From NCBI RefSeq assembly GCF_900116235.1, contig NZ_FPAA01000011.1:47020-111019 (forward strand): DNA of 64,000 bases. The letters are read 5' to 3'. The position numbers and the translations under genes were made by a program. Of this stretch, positions 1-8,781 are shown in pieces. The notes under the pieces were generated by a model. The model saw nothing but the letters and a program-made list of their open reading frames with translations, was not told the DNA's origin and made no database searches. The number at the start of each line of letters is the position of its first letter. The first letter of the stretch is position 1. Origin of the DNA: Marininema halotolerans. Lineage in GTDB: Bacteria > Bacillota > Bacilli > Thermoactinomycetales > DSM-45169.

Positions 1-4
1 ACAT

Positions 5-1171
5 TCACTTCTTTGCAATGCGGCCATAAACTCCACCTCCGCCCTCCTCCAACACAAGGCAGTTCTCTCTCGCAAGCCCAATCTGTTTAGCGATCGGTTC
101 ACCGACTAAACGAGCAATCGCCTCCAGGGGCGTTCGATGGATCACGGTCATTTCGGTACCAAAATGGGTAAATAACTTATCAAGGGTTTTCGGTCCAACT
201 TTCGGAATAAACTCTAGTGGCACTTGATAGATATAGGGAGCGCGATGAGAGGGGGGAACTGCTGAAGGAGTAGCAATTTCTGCGATTCGATCAGATACCC
301 CTTTGATGATGCGTGGGCTCTTACAAACAGCACAGCACACCTCACTTGTCTCGCATCGCTTTCCGCAATTTGCGCAACGTGTGCGATAATATTTCCCCAG
401 TTTAGGATCAAGGCCATAATTTTTTGTCACCTGACGACCATCCTGGCGCATCAAAGCCATTTTCAATTCACTAAAGGAAGATTCTTTCAGCGCGATTTCA
501 TTATATTCACGACCAATTTTACCAAGGGAATGGGCATCTGAATTACTCAAGAATGTGAATGACGCTAACTCTTCAATTTGATCAGCCATCGCAGTATCAC
601 AGGATAATCCTAATTCAATGCCGGCTAGGGTGTTTGGCTCAAAAAGCTCTGTTATATGATGACATGCACTCCCATACACGCTTTTAAAAGGGGTAAATAC
701 ATGAGCAGGGATAACAATCCCCCCCACTTTTTGTACCTTTTCAACCAATTGATCAATCCCACCGTGAAAGCGCTGGGTAGATAGCTGTGGATTTTTCATA
801 TAGCGAGCGAGAAAGTGACTGAGTTCCTTCATCGCCATCAAATCAGGAACATATGTAAGCACATGGAACAGACCTTGAGTTCCTCTCAACTCAATTTCTG
901 TCCCTAAAATTGCTGTCGTCCCTTGGTAGAGAAGCCCTCCACCTTGATGTTCTTTTAAACGCCTATCGGCAATACCCTCTTCGATCTCCGCAATGACAGG
1001 AGGTGAATGGGCATCAATAATCCCAACCATATCCATCCCTTTCCGATGGGACGCTTCCTGAAGAATGTTGGCAAAGGTGAGCTTGCGTGATCCCGTTACT
1101 TTTACAGGAAGCCCATTGGCTGTCCAGCCAATATGAATATGTAGGTCGGCAAAAATCCGTGGGAAGTTCAC
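5..1171 (-). CDS. Endonuclease Q-like PHP-domain nuclease (YqxK family)
   Basis: A 388-residue PHP-domain protein of the TIGR00375/EndoQ family, which cleaves DNA 5' of deaminated bases in characterised archaeal members. Seen: the metal-binding DLHIH motif at residues 9-13, further His/Asp clusters (IDAHSP near 52, IPAHVF near 155, SNSDAH near 210), a four-Cys zinc-knuckle-like stretch around residues 265-285, and a helix-hairpin-helix-like IPKVGPKTLDKLF near the C terminus. The start is GTG and overlaps the nudF stop (GTGA), so the two are translationally coupled. The family is clear; the substrate is inferred. Confidence 0.8.
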   Translation of the reverse strand: MNFPRIFADLHIHIGWTANGLPVKVTGSRKLTFANILQEASHRKGMDMVGIIDAHSPPVIAEIEEGIADRRLKEHQGGGLLYQGTTAILGTEIELRGTQGLFHVLTYVPDLMAMKELSHFLARYMKNPQLSTQRFHGGIDQLVEKVQKVGGIVIPAHVFTPFKSVYGSACHHITELFEPNTLAGIELGLSCDTAMADQIEELASFTFLSNSDAHSLGKIGREYNEIALKESSFSELKMALMRQDGRQVTKNYGLDPKLGKYYRTRCANCGKRCETSEVCCAVCKSPRIIKGVSDRIAEIATPSAVPPSHRAPYIYQVPLEFIPKVGPKTLDKLFTHFGTEMTVIHRTPLEAIARLVGEPIAKQIGLARENCLVLEEGGGGVYGRIAKK

Positions 1172-1713
1172 CGCCCTTCTAGCACCTTATTTTTCCACAA
1201 ATAAAGAGCCGCTACCGTCTTTGCATCACAGATCTCCCCTGCATCCATCGCTGCAAAAGCTTCATCCAACGTTAGCTCCACGCGCTCGACAAATTCATCT
1301 TCATCAGGGTTGGCCTTCCCTCTGGTCAAACCAGTTCCTTCGTAGAGATATAAGATCTCATCTGCAAATCCTGGTGAGGTATAAAAGGCACGTACTTGCT
1401 TTAAACTGGCGGCATGATAGCCGGTTTCTTCTTCCATTTCACGTCGTGCACAGTGATCAGGCTCTTCCCCAGGTTCTAATTTACCTGCAGGGATTTCCAG
1501 GATCGTTTTTTCGAGCGGCTTACGATATTGACGAACCAATACCATACGATTCGCCTCAGTGATCGCCATGACTGCCACAGCACCTGCATGCTTTACAAGT
1601 TCTCGCGTGGAAGTATTCCCATTGGGAAGCTCAACGGTATCCACTTGGACGTGGATCACCTTCCCTTTAAAAATCGTTTCACTTTGAATGGTCTTCTCTT
1701 CAAACTGACTCAT
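1168..1713 (-). CDS. nudF: ADP-ribose pyrophosphatase (Nudix hydrolase)
   Basis: A 181-residue Nudix hydrolase expected to split ADP-ribose into AMP and ribose 5-phosphate. The Nudix box (G-x5-E-x7-REMEEETG) lies at about residues 77-98. The upstream RQYR and downstream FYTSPG segments are typical of the NudF/YqkG subgroup. It is preceded by an AGGAGG-type ribosome site. The stop overlaps the GTG start of the EndoQ-like gene. As in Bacillus, mciZ lies next door, divergent. Confidence 0.9.
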   Translation of the reverse strand: MSQFEEKTIQSETIFKGKVIHVQVDTVELPNGNTSTRELVKHAGAVAVMAITEANRMVLVRQYRKPLEKTILEIPAGKLEPGEEPDHCARREMEEETGYHAASLKQVRAFYTSPGFADEILYLYEGTGLTRGKANPDEDEFVERVELTLDEAFAAMDAGEICDAKTVAALYLWKNKVLEGR

Positions 1714-1743
1714 TTTATTTCCTCCTCACTGCTCAATGGGTAT

Positions 1744-1796
1744 AAAAAAACCCCTCCCTCGATAAGCTGATGAACAAGATCGCTTCGTCAGGAGGG
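1744..1796 (-). terminator. Rho-independent terminator after bluB, overlapping the mciZ ribosome site
   Basis: On the minus strand CCCTCC pairs with GGAGGG (inner AAGC/GCTT) and is followed by seven Ts. It would end transcription coming from bluB. The GGAGGG arm on the plus strand (1791-1796) is also the mciZ Shine-Dalgarno sequence. Confidence 0.65.
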
Positions 1797-1803
1797 ATAG
1801 ATC

Positions 1804-1941
1804 ATGAAAACCATCATGGATGAAAAACATTTTTGTGTGGTCGGCAAGGGCTGGCAAGTAAGAGCCCTTCTGCGACAAATGGCAAAGCATCCCTTGACAT
1901 TAGAGGAATGGCTTTCCCGACGATGTCATCAGCGCCGATAA
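1804..1941 (+). CDS. mciZ: Mother-cell inhibitor of FtsZ, MciZ
   Basis: A 45-residue peptide on the plus strand with a GGAGGG ribosome site 7 nt before ATG. The core VVGKGWQVRALLRQM followed by LEEWLS aligns with Bacillus subtilis MciZ (VLVGKAWEIRAKLKEY...VKDWIS). In B. subtilis MciZ is made in the mother cell under sigma-E and caps FtsZ filaments to prevent cytokinesis during sporulation. The position divergent from nudF also matches my recollection of the B. subtilis locus. The C terminus carries an extra basic tail (RRCHQRR) compared with the 40-residue B. subtilis protein. Identification is by eye from motif and synteny. Confidence 0.82.
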   Translation: MKTIMDEKHFCVVGKGWQVRALLRQMAKHPLTLEEWLSRRCHQRR

Positions 1942-1948
1942 ATCGACT

Positions 1949-2605
1949 TTATTTCGCAGGCTGTCCCCAACGGTCTTCATATACCAAATCCGCTAAGTTT
2001 AGGCGGGACTTCCAGCCAGCTTCTTCAAGCATGGGTCGATCTTTAAATTCAATGGGATAGCCCACACAAAGATAGGCGACCAATTGAATGTGGTTGGGAA
2101 GCCCAAGAATCTTTGCTGTCTTTTCTGGATCAATGATACTTACCCATCCCACCCCGATCCCTTCTACCCGAGCAGCTAGCCATAAGTTTTGCACTGCAAG
2201 ACAGGTACTGTATAAATCCATCTCGGGCATTTGACCTTGACCTAAGTGAAAGGGAGCATCACGATCTCGGTCACAAGTCACTGCTAGATTGAGGGGTGAT
2301 TCCATAATGCCCTCTAACTTTAGGCGGGAATATAAATCACTCCGTTCATCCCCAGACAACTTTTCAAGTTCCTCTTTATTTGCCTCTTCGAATAAATTTT
2401 TGATTTGGCTCCGCACTTCCATCGAGCGAATTAAGATAAAATTCCATGGTTGTTTAAAACCAACGGAGGGTGCGTAGTGAGCCGCTTCCAAAATCCGTGC
2501 TAACATATCCTCTGGCACTGGGTCCGGTCGAAAGTGACGGATATCTCGACGTGCACGAAGAATCCGATGTAACAATTCTCGTTCTTCACTGTTAAAAGAT
2601 GTCAC
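1949..2605 (-). CDS. bluB: 5,6-dimethylbenzimidazole synthase
   Basis: A 218-residue nitroreductase-fold enzyme. BluB cannibalises reduced FMN to make dimethylbenzimidazole, the lower ligand of cobalamin. BluB-specific features are seen rather than generic nitroreductase ones: RRDIRHFRPDP at 18-28, AAHYAPSVGFKQPWNF near 41-56, KLEGIMESPLNLAVTCDRD near 95-115, MDLYSTCLAVQNLWLAARVEG near 127, GVGWVSI near 151. A nearby gene pair encodes a B12-dependent mutase, so the cofactor and its user sit in one neighbourhood. No other cobalamin genes are in the window. Confidence 0.85.
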   Translation of the reverse strand: MTSFNSEERELLHRILRARRDIRHFRPDPVPEDMLARILEAAHYAPSVGFKQPWNFILIRSMEVRSQIKNLFEEANKEELEKLSGDERSDLYSRLKLEGIMESPLNLAVTCDRDRDAPFHLGQGQMPEMDLYSTCLAVQNLWLAARVEGIGVGWVSIIDPEKTAKILGLPNHIQLVAYLCVGYPIEFKDRPMLEEAGWKSRLNLADLVYEDRWGQPAK

Positions 2606-2643
2606 GTCTTCTCACTCCCTCTATAACGCCTGTAATTGTCTAG

Positions 2644-2669
2644 AAAAACCAACTTCCTAAGAAGTTGGT
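2644..2669 (-). terminator. Terminator of the methylmalonyl-CoA operon
   Basis: ACCAACTTC pairs perfectly with GAAGTTGGT around a TTAG loop and is followed by a T-run on the minus strand, just past the stop of the M20 peptidase gene. Confidence 0.85.
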
Positions 2670-2678
2670 AAGAAGTCG

Positions 2679-3803
2679 TTATGATTTCGTTTTCGAAGCA
2701 TCGATCAGGGCAACAACCAATTCTGCCGCCTTGTTCAACTCAGCGATCGGCATTTTCTCACTGGTGGTATGAATGTTCTCATAACCAATTCCTAGATTGA
2801 CGGTAGGAATTCCATGCCCTGCGATGACATTTGCATCACTGCCACCACCGCTTGCCAATAGTTTTGGCTTTCGACCCACTTTTTCAACAGCAGCAATGGC
2901 CTTTTGTACGACTTGATCGGACTCATCATATTTAAATCCGGGGTACATGACATCGACATCCAAATCAACAATGGCACCAAACTCTGCAGCTGCCGTCTCA
3001 TAGGCTTTGGTCATTTTTTGCACTTGCGAATCCAGCTTCTCTTGAACGCGACTCCGCGCCTCTGCTAAAACCTCTACATATTCAGCTACCACATTGGAAG
3101 CCGTACCGCCACGGAACCAACCGATATTGGCAGTCGTCTCCTCATCGATCCGGCCCAAGGGCATTCTACTGATGGCTCGACTGGCAACCTGGATCGCACT
3201 AATCCCCTTCTCAGGGTTAACGCCTGCGTGAGCCGCTTTTCCGTGGATTTTAGCCAAAATCTTGACCTGTGAAGGCGCTGAGGTAACAATGTCGCCGACT
3301 GGACCATTCGAATCCATTGCAAAACCAAAATCCGCCTCGATCAAATTGCGATCCAATGCCTTGGCACCTACTAATCCAGACTCTTCTCCTACTGTAATAA
3401 TGAGCTGAATTTTACCATGGGAAAGGTTTTGCTCTTTGACCGTCCGTAAACCTTCAAAAATCGCTGCTAACCCTGCTTTATCATCACTTCCTAAAATCGT
3501 CGTTCCATCCGAAGTGATCCATCCATCTTCGATTTGTGGTTTAATGCCTTTCCCTGGGGCAACGGTATCCATGTGACTGGTGAAATAAATGCAAGGTGCA
3601 CCTTGTTCAGTACCTTCTATGGTAGCAATCAGGTTCCCTGCGCCATGGCCGGTTTGTTTCGCACTATCATCTTCCGTTACAGCAAAGCCGAGTGCCTGCA
3701 ACTTTTCCGTAATGAGATCACAGATCTGACGTTCTTCTCCTGTCTCGCTATCGGTGGTTACCAGTTCAATAAATTCATCAAGCAGTCGTTTTTCATCAAT
3801 CAT
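2679..3803 (-). CDS. M20-family peptidase (YqjE/PepT-like)
   Basis: A 374-residue di-zinc M20 peptidase, probably cytoplasmic and acting on di- or tripeptides. Seen: FTSHMDTVAPG (metal His and catalytic Asp), GSDDKAG (bridging Asp), GEESGLVGAK (catalytic Glu), AMDSNGP, GGGSDANV and a C-terminal NIHTTSE His. I chose ATG at 3803 because the upstream in-frame GTG lies inside the AAGGAG ribosome site. It is the last gene of the carboxylase-mutase operon, as yqjE follows yqjC-yqjD in Bacillus. Its link to propionate metabolism is unexplained. Confidence 0.85.
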   Translation of the reverse strand: MIDEKRLLDEFIELVTTDSETGEERQICDLITEKLQALGFAVTEDDSAKQTGHGAGNLIATIEGTEQGAPCIYFTSHMDTVAPGKGIKPQIEDGWITSDGTTILGSDDKAGLAAIFEGLRTVKEQNLSHGKIQLIITVGEESGLVGAKALDRNLIEADFGFAMDSNGPVGDIVTSAPSQVKILAKIHGKAAHAGVNPEKGISAIQVASRAISRMPLGRIDEETTANIGWFRGGTASNVVAEYVEVLAEARSRVQEKLDSQVQKMTKAYETAAAEFGAIVDLDVDVMYPGFKYDESDQVVQKAIAAVEKVGRKPKLLASGGGSDANVIAGHGIPTVNLGIGYENIHTTSEKMPIAELNKAAELVVALIDASKTKS

Positions 3804-3886
3804 GTATGTGTACACTCCTTCACCCTACTTAAGTATCATATCCTTCTCGGCTAAAAGTGAGCCACCCTTTCATCCTTGCCTCGTTC

Positions 3887-4195
3887 TTACCAACGGCCCT
3901 GAAGTGAATCCCTCCACCCATGGGGAGAGCATCGGAATCGAGTCCTTTCCTTCCATTCTTTACGCTGGATCAGATCTCGTTGGCGGTGAGCTTCATAACG
4001 CCCCTCTTCTCTCCAAGGAGAGCGATCCTGTGGTCCGCGGATAAATTTGATATCATATGCCCGTAACATGCGTAATTTGCGGCGGGGGCGAATCATCACT
4101 GCTCCGGTTGTTTTTCGATGTTGCAAGCGGGGAGGTTCGTTGCCTGTGCCTCGATCCATCAATCGTAGTACAAGCGGCTTCTCTTCCTGTGCCAA
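3887..4195 (-). CDS. Small basic protein of unknown function in the carboxylase operon
   Basis: A 102-residue Arg-rich protein I do not recognise. It starts with TTG 20 nt past the carboxylase stop and has a strong purine-rich site (AAGGGGGG) 6-7 nt ahead. Codon use resembles its neighbours. No membrane segment or Cys cluster is visible, and roughly a fifth of residues are Arg or Lys. By position it could be an accessory (epsilon-like) carboxylase subunit, but no sequence match supports that. A spurious frame remains possible. Confidence 0.5.
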   Translation of the reverse strand: MAQEEKPLVLRLMDRGTGNEPPRLQHRKTTGAVMIRPRRKLRMLRAYDIKFIRGPQDRSPWREEGRYEAHRQRDLIQRKEWKERTRFRCSPHGWRDSLQGRW

Positions 4196-4215
4196 TGGAG
4201 TACCCCCCTTCTTCC

Positions 4216-5745
4216 TTATAATGGGATATTGCCGTGCTTTTTCGCTGGACGCGTCTCTCGCTTATTCTTTAACATCTCAAGGGCTTGTTTCAGTTTTTTA
4301 CGCGTTTCACGAGGATCGATCACGTCATCCACCATGCCCTTTGATGCCGCGACATAAGGATTAGCAAATTTCTCACGATACTCATCGATTTTTTCCGTGC
4401 GGGTAGCCGTCGGATTATCTGAATCGGCAATTTCACGACTGTAGATAATGTTGGCGGCTCCTTCTGGCCCCATCACTGCCACTTCAGCACCTGGCCAAGC
4501 ATAAACCATATCCGCCCCGATCGCTTTGGAATTTAACGCCACATAGGCACCACCAAATGCTTTTCGGGTAATCACGGTAATCTTTGGCACGGTTGCTTCA
4601 GAGTATGCATAGAGGATTTTCGCCCCATGGCGAATAATGCCTCGATGTTCTTGATTGACGCCCGGGAAGAATCCGGTTACATCAACAAAAGTAATGACAG
4701 GGATTTGAAAGCTATCACAGAAGCGAATAAAACGGGCTAGTTTATCAGAGGAATCAATATCTAACCCTCCTGCCATGACCTTTGGTTGGTTTGCGGCAAT
4801 ACCGACCGGACGACCTCCGATGCGACCAAATCCAACCACAATGTTTTTGGCGAACTTCTCTTGCACTTCCATAAACTCGCCATCATCCACTACGCGATCA
4901 ATCACCCCACGAACATCATAGACTTTGGTTCCTTCTACCGGAACCACCTCAGCTAATTCCTCTACCCAATCGTCTGTTTCCTTCGCGTAAATTCGCGGGG
5001 GGTCTTCCACGTTGTTTTGCGGAAGAAACGAGAGCAGTCGCCGAACTTCATTGAGCACTTCAGACTCTGAAGAAGAGGTGAAGTGGGCATTTCCACTGAT
5101 ACTACCATGGACTTTAGCCCCACCCAAATCTTCTGAGGAGATCGTTTCACCTGTTACGGTTTCAATTACCTTTGGACCTGTAATAAACATCTGGCTAGTC
5201 TCTTCCACCATAAACACAAAGTCGGTAATCGCAGGGGAATAGACCGCTCCTCCAGCACAAGGTCCCATGATCACTGATATTTGAGGGATTACTCCTGAAT
5301 AAATGGAATTGCGATAGAAAATATGGCCATACCCATCTAAGGAAAGAACCCCCTCTTGAATACGTGCACCCCCTGAATCATTGAGTCCGATAATAGGCGC
5401 GCCATTCTTCGCTGCAAGATCCATAATACGCGCAATTTTAAGGGCATGGTACTCGCCAAGAGCGCCTCCAAACACCGTAAAATCTTGGGCAAACAGATAC
5501 ACATCGCGTCCATTCACTTTGCCATAACCGGTAACCACACCTTCTCCCGGTGCTTCACCATAGTCCGTGCTGGTGTTCTCTACAAAGGGGTTTAATTCGA
5601 CAAAGGTATCCTCATCTAGCAACAGATCAATCCGCTCCCGAGCGGTTAATTTTCCTTTATCGTGTTGAGCACGAATGCGACGATCTCCTCCACCTAATTC
5701 GACACGCCGCCGGCGCTCATGTAATTCATCGATTTTTTTGTACAT
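4216..5745 (-). CDS. Acyl-CoA (propionyl/methylmalonyl-CoA) carboxyltransferase subunit
   Basis: A 509-residue biotin-dependent carboxyltransferase (YqjD/PccB family) moving CO2 from carboxybiotin to propionyl-CoA. Seen: GGARIQEGV near 126, an oxyanion-hole GPCAGGAVYSP near 161, and FGGAYVALNSKAIGADMVYAWPGAEVAVMG near 400, all classic for the two-crotonase-fold subunit. ATG follows AGGAG. The gene sits directly between epimerase and peptidase genes. The biotin carboxylase and carrier are not here; the accC/accB pair at 54.4-56.3 kb could serve, though this is inference. Confidence 0.88.
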   Translation of the reverse strand: MYKKIDELHERRRRVELGGGDRRIRAQHDKGKLTARERIDLLLDEDTFVELNPFVENTSTDYGEAPGEGVVTGYGKVNGRDVYLFAQDFTVFGGALGEYHALKIARIMDLAAKNGAPIIGLNDSGGARIQEGVLSLDGYGHIFYRNSIYSGVIPQISVIMGPCAGGAVYSPAITDFVFMVEETSQMFITGPKVIETVTGETISSEDLGGAKVHGSISGNAHFTSSSESEVLNEVRRLLSFLPQNNVEDPPRIYAKETDDWVEELAEVVPVEGTKVYDVRGVIDRVVDDGEFMEVQEKFAKNIVVGFGRIGGRPVGIAANQPKVMAGGLDIDSSDKLARFIRFCDSFQIPVITFVDVTGFFPGVNQEHRGIIRHGAKILYAYSEATVPKITVITRKAFGGAYVALNSKAIGADMVYAWPGAEVAVMGPEGAANIIYSREIADSDNPTATRTEKIDEYREKFANPYVAASKGMVDDVIDPRETRKKLKQALEMLKNKRETRPAKKHGNIPL

Positions 5746-5755
5746 CGTCTCCTGT

Positions 5756-6199
5756 TCACCCTTTCTGACGCGATTGATCGTCTAAGACTGGTTCACATAG
5801 CTCATAAAGCACCCCACCGGTTGAACGAGGATGCACAAAAGCGACTTGAGCACCCCCTGCACCACGTTTCGGTTGTTCATGAATAAGACGAAGACCTGCC
5901 TCGGATAGTTTGTTCAGTTCCCCATCAATTCCCTCTACACCTAAAGCCACATGATGGAGTCCTTCCCCTTTTTTTTCAATAAAACGGGCGATCGCACTTT
6001 CTTCAGAGGTCGGCTCCAACAATTCCAATTTGGCTTCTCCTAGCTTAAAAAAAGCGACGCGAACCTGCTCACTCGCCACCGTCTCCATTCCGAGATAAGT
6101 TAACCCCATGATATCGCGATAAAGAGGAAGCGACGCTTCCAAACTTCGAACAGCGATCCCGATATGATCAATTTTTTTGAGGTCAAGGGATTCGCTCAT
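5756..6199 (-). CDS. mce: Methylmalonyl-CoA epimerase (VOC fold)
   Basis: A 147-residue vicinal-oxygen-chelate protein interconverting (S)- and (R)-methylmalonyl-CoA. Metal-binding residues are visible: DHIGIAV near 11, LHHVALGV near 82, and LYELCEP near 132. Two VOC half-repeats make the usual length. It starts in an ATGA overlap with the B12-binding subunit and ends 10 nt before the carboxyltransferase start, so it is in the same operon. Confidence 0.88.
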   Translation of the reverse strand: MSESLDLKKIDHIGIAVRSLEASLPLYRDIMGLTYLGMETVASEQVRVAFFKLGEAKLELLEPTSEESAIARFIEKKGEGLHHVALGVEGIDGELNKLSEAGLRLIHEQPKRGAGGAQVAFVHPRSTGGVLYELCEPVLDDQSRQKG

Positions 6200-6615
6200 T
6201 GTCGATCTCCTCTCTCTGCAACCGCTTTGCGAATAAAATCAGCGGTCTCCTTTGTTGAAGTCCCGGCAGTAAATACCCCCGCGACACCTTGCTCCAACAA
6301 GAAAGGGATATCGGTTTGTGGGATGACGCCCCCTGCAACCACTAAAATATCCGATGCCTCTTCTTCTTTTAATCGACGGGTGACTTCAGGAAAGAGTTCA
6401 TTGTGTGCCCCGGATAAACAAGAGAGTCCAATCACATCCACATCCTCTTGAATCGCTGTGGCAACAATTTGAGCAGGGGTTTGTCTCAACCCGGTATAGA
6501 TCACTTCCATTCCTTCATCCCGTAAGGATTGGGCAATGATCAAGGCCCCTCGATCATGACCATCCAACCCAGGTTTTGCAACCAATACCCGTATCGGTCG
6601 ATTCATCGTTTTCAT
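6196..6615 (-). CDS. Methylmalonyl-CoA mutase, B12-binding small subunit
   Basis: A 139-residue free-standing cobalamin-binding domain. The signature DGHDRG near 18-23 supplies the cobalt-coordinating His. GLSCLSGAH and VVAGGVIPQTD complete the Rossmann-like fold. In two-chain mutases this subunit pairs with the catalytic chain encoded just upstream. It overlaps mce by four bases. The start is ATG after AAAGGAG. Confidence 0.9.
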   Translation of the reverse strand: MKTMNRPIRVLVAKPGLDGHDRGALIIAQSLRDEGMEVIYTGLRQTPAQIVATAIQEDVDVIGLSCLSGAHNELFPEVTRRLKEEEASDILVVAGGVIPQTDIPFLLEQGVAGVFTAGTSTKETADFIRKAVAERGDRQ

Positions 6616-6629
6616 TCACTCCTTTACCC

Positions 6630-8285
6630 TTACACATTCGGTTGATATTCGCCAAAAATTTCTCGCAAACTGTTACAAATTTCGCCTACCGTCGCATAAC
6701 TTTTAACCGCTTCAATAATGAGCGGCATCAAGTTCACATCACTCGTAGCACTTTGTTTCAATTTGGTAAGCGCCTCTTCTACTGCTTCGTTATCCCGTTT
6801 TTCACGCAGGACTTGTAACCGATCTAATTGTTGATGTTGAATGGCAGGATCGGGTTTATACAAGGCAGGTTGCTGCTCATTTTCCAAACGATAACGATTG
6901 ACCCCTACCACAATTTCTTCACCTGATTCGATTTTCTTTTGCGTGGTGAGTGCAGCTTGATGAATTTCACGTTGCATGTATCCCTGTTCCACAGCGGTCA
7001 CAGCGCCGCCCATCTCATCAATCCGATCGAGATAAGCCTGTACTTCGGCTTCAATTGCATCCGTAAGGGCTTCAACATAATAAGAGCCGCCCAATGGATC
7101 GACCGTATCGGTGACACCGGTTTCATAAGCGAGGATCTGTTGGGTACGCAGGGCAACGCGAGCCGATTCCTCTGTAGGTAATGCCAGCGCTTCATCCCGA
7201 GCGTTGGTATGAAGACTTTGCGTTCCCCCGAGTACAGCAGAAAGTGCCTGCATCGTCACGCGCACAACATTATTATCCGGTTGCTGGGCGGTAAGGGTGG
7301 AGCCGCCTGTCTGGGTATGAAAGCGTAACTGTAGCGATCGGACATCCTTTGCATGGAAGCGCTCTTTCATGACACGTGCCCAAATCCGTCGGGCCACACG
7401 AAACTTTGCAACTTCTTCAAAGAAATGATTGTGTGCATTAAAAAAGAATGAGAGCCGGGGTGCGAAGCGATCGACATCCAAGCCAGCGTCCAAAGCGGCC
7501 TGAACATAAGCGATACCATCCGCTAACGTAAATGCCACTTCTTGTACCGCGGTGGAACCTGCTTCGCGGATGTGATAACCACTGATACTAATCGTATTCC
7601 AGCGCGGAACATGCTCTGCACAATACGCAAAGATATCGGTAATTAATCGCATAGAGGGTTTCGGTGGATAGATATACGTCCCTCTTGCAATGTACTCCTT
7701 TAAAATATCATTTTGAATGGTACCGGTTAATTGATTTGCCGGAACCCCTTGTTTCTCACCGACTGCAATGTACATTGCCAAAAGAACAGAAGCCGGGGCG
7801 TTGATGGTCATGGATGTACTGACACGATCAAGCGGAATCCCTGCTAATAAGCGCTCCATATCTTCTAAGGAATCAATCGCAACGCCGACTTTCCCTACTT
7901 CACCCGCCGCCATTGGATCATCAGAATCATATCCAATCTGTGTCGGTAGATCAAAGGCTACTGAAAGTCCCGTCTGCCCCTGATCTAAAAGATAGCGAAA
8001 TCGCTTATTGGTTTCATCTGCTGAGCCAAACCCAGCGTATTGTCGCATCGTCCAATGTCGGGAACGATACATCGTTGGACGAACCCCCCGAGTATACGGG
8101 AATTCTCCTGGCAACCCAATGTTCTCTTGAAAATGTTCGGATACTTCCTTGGGGGTATAAAGCCGATCCACTTCAATTCCAGAAAGCGTTTCAAAACGCT
8201 CTTTTTGTTCTGGATATTTTTGAAGGAGTTGACGGGTTTTTTCTTCCCATTCTTTGTACAACTCCGTAAAGGATTTCGTAGTCAC
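6630..8285 (-). CDS. Methylmalonyl-CoA mutase, catalytic large subunit
   Basis: A 551-residue TIM-barrel subunit that rearranges (R)-methylmalonyl-CoA to succinyl-CoA using adenosylcobalamin from the small subunit. Family segments are seen: [24 protein letters not shown] near the N terminus, [36 protein letters not shown], and [21 protein letters not shown]. The C-terminal B12 domain is absent and encoded separately. I chose GTG at 8285: GGAAGGAGAG lies about 8 nt upstream, whereas the longer TTG start would sit on the ribosome site. First gene of the operon. Confidence 0.9.
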   Translation of the reverse strand: MTTKSFTELYKEWEEKTRQLLQKYPEQKERFETLSGIEVDRLYTPKEVSEHFQENIGLPGEFPYTRGVRPTMYRSRHWTMRQYAGFGSADETNKRFRYLLDQGQTGLSVAFDLPTQIGYDSDDPMAAGEVGKVGVAIDSLEDMERLLAGIPLDRVSTSMTINAPASVLLAMYIAVGEKQGVPANQLTGTIQNDILKEYIARGTYIYPPKPSMRLITDIFAYCAEHVPRWNTISISGYHIREAGSTAVQEVAFTLADGIAYVQAALDAGLDVDRFAPRLSFFFNAHNHFFEEVAKFRVARRIWARVMKERFHAKDVRSLQLRFHTQTGGSTLTAQQPDNNVVRVTMQALSAVLGGTQSLHTNARDEALALPTEESARVALRTQQILAYETGVTDTVDPLGGSYYVEALTDAIEAEVQAYLDRIDEMGGAVTAVEQGYMQREIHQAALTTQKKIESGEEIVVGVNRYRLENEQQPALYKPDPAIQHQQLDRLQVLREKRDNEAVEEALTKLKQSATSDVNLMPLIIEAVKSYATVGEICNSLREIFGEYQPNV

Positions 8286-8387
8286 CCATTTCTCTCCTTC
8301 CAAATTCCATGACTAATCAAATCAGGCCTGGTTGAAACATTCTTAATTACCATCAGCATACATTCATTAATGGCCTTCTTCCAACGA

Positions 8388-8401
8388 GTAAAGCGCTATC
8401 A
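8388..8401 (-). promoter_or_regulatory. Possible catabolite-response (cre) site upstream of the mutase operon
   Basis: The minus strand reads TGATAGCGCTTTAC, agreeing with the CcpA consensus TGWNANCGNTNWCA except at its last two positions. It lies about 100 nt before the mutase start, where CcpA control would be sensible. Pattern match only. Confidence 0.35.
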
Positions 8402-8507
8402 GTTTTAATATATCAAAAATCACATGCCTTTGCCGGGATTTCCCCTTAGTATTATGATGGACAACCTGTACCTTCTACACTAAAATAAAGGCTTGAGGTG
8501 GTTAAAA

Positions 8508-8603
8508 ATGAATCCACGCTGGATAAGAATTGTCGTATTTGTCTTAGTCTTTACCTTACTGATCTCTACCGTCTTAACGAGTACATTCTTCATTTTTGGA
8601 TAA
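8508..8603 (+). CDS. prli42: Stressosome-associated miniprotein Prli42
   Basis: A 31-residue single-membrane-span miniprotein (MNPRWIRIVVFVLVFT...) with a GAGGTG ribosome site 7 nt before ATG. Length, a short basic N terminus (R-W-I-R), one hydrophobic helix and a tiny tail match Prli42, which in Listeria anchors the stressosome to the membrane. No stressosome gene lies in the window. Single-helix miniproteins are easy to misassign. Confidence 0.7.
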   Translation: MNPRWIRIVVFVLVFTLLISTVLTSTFFIFG

Positions 8604-8628
8604 AAATACGTGAGAAGCTGATTGGCTA

Positions 8629-8656
8629 TTGAAAGTTCGCAGGTTTTGGGTATAAT
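8629..8656 (+). promoter_or_regulatory. Sigma-A promoter
   Basis: TTGAAA (8629-8634), a 16-nt spacer and a perfect TATAAT (8651-8656) precede the small membrane protein gene, leaving a leader of about 120 nt. Confidence 0.8.
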
Positions 8657-8701
8657 GCAAATAGTGAGTAGAGGGCCTTCTGCGCTCTCTTTTGCGTGGA
8701 T

Positions 8702-8726
8702 TCGGAAGCGCTTTCACCTCTTCCGA
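8702..8726 (+). promoter_or_regulatory. Leader hairpin containing a cre-like core
   Basis: TCGGAAG and CTTCCGA pair over an 11-nt loop in the leader of the next gene. The segment at 8703-8716 contains AAGCGCTTTCA, close to the CcpA consensus core. Located about 50 nt past the promoter, it could act as a downstream roadblock. Inference from sequence only. Confidence 0.4.
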
Positions 8727-8781
8727 TGACTGTAGATTCCCTCAACTTTTGAAATGTGGACTGGAAAGCGGGTGAACAACC

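Noticed and set aside
8286..8507. Cobalamin riboswitch ahead of the B12-dependent mutase
   Set aside because: The leader lacks a B12-box-like sequence and there is no long structured leader; only a partial cre-like site was found.
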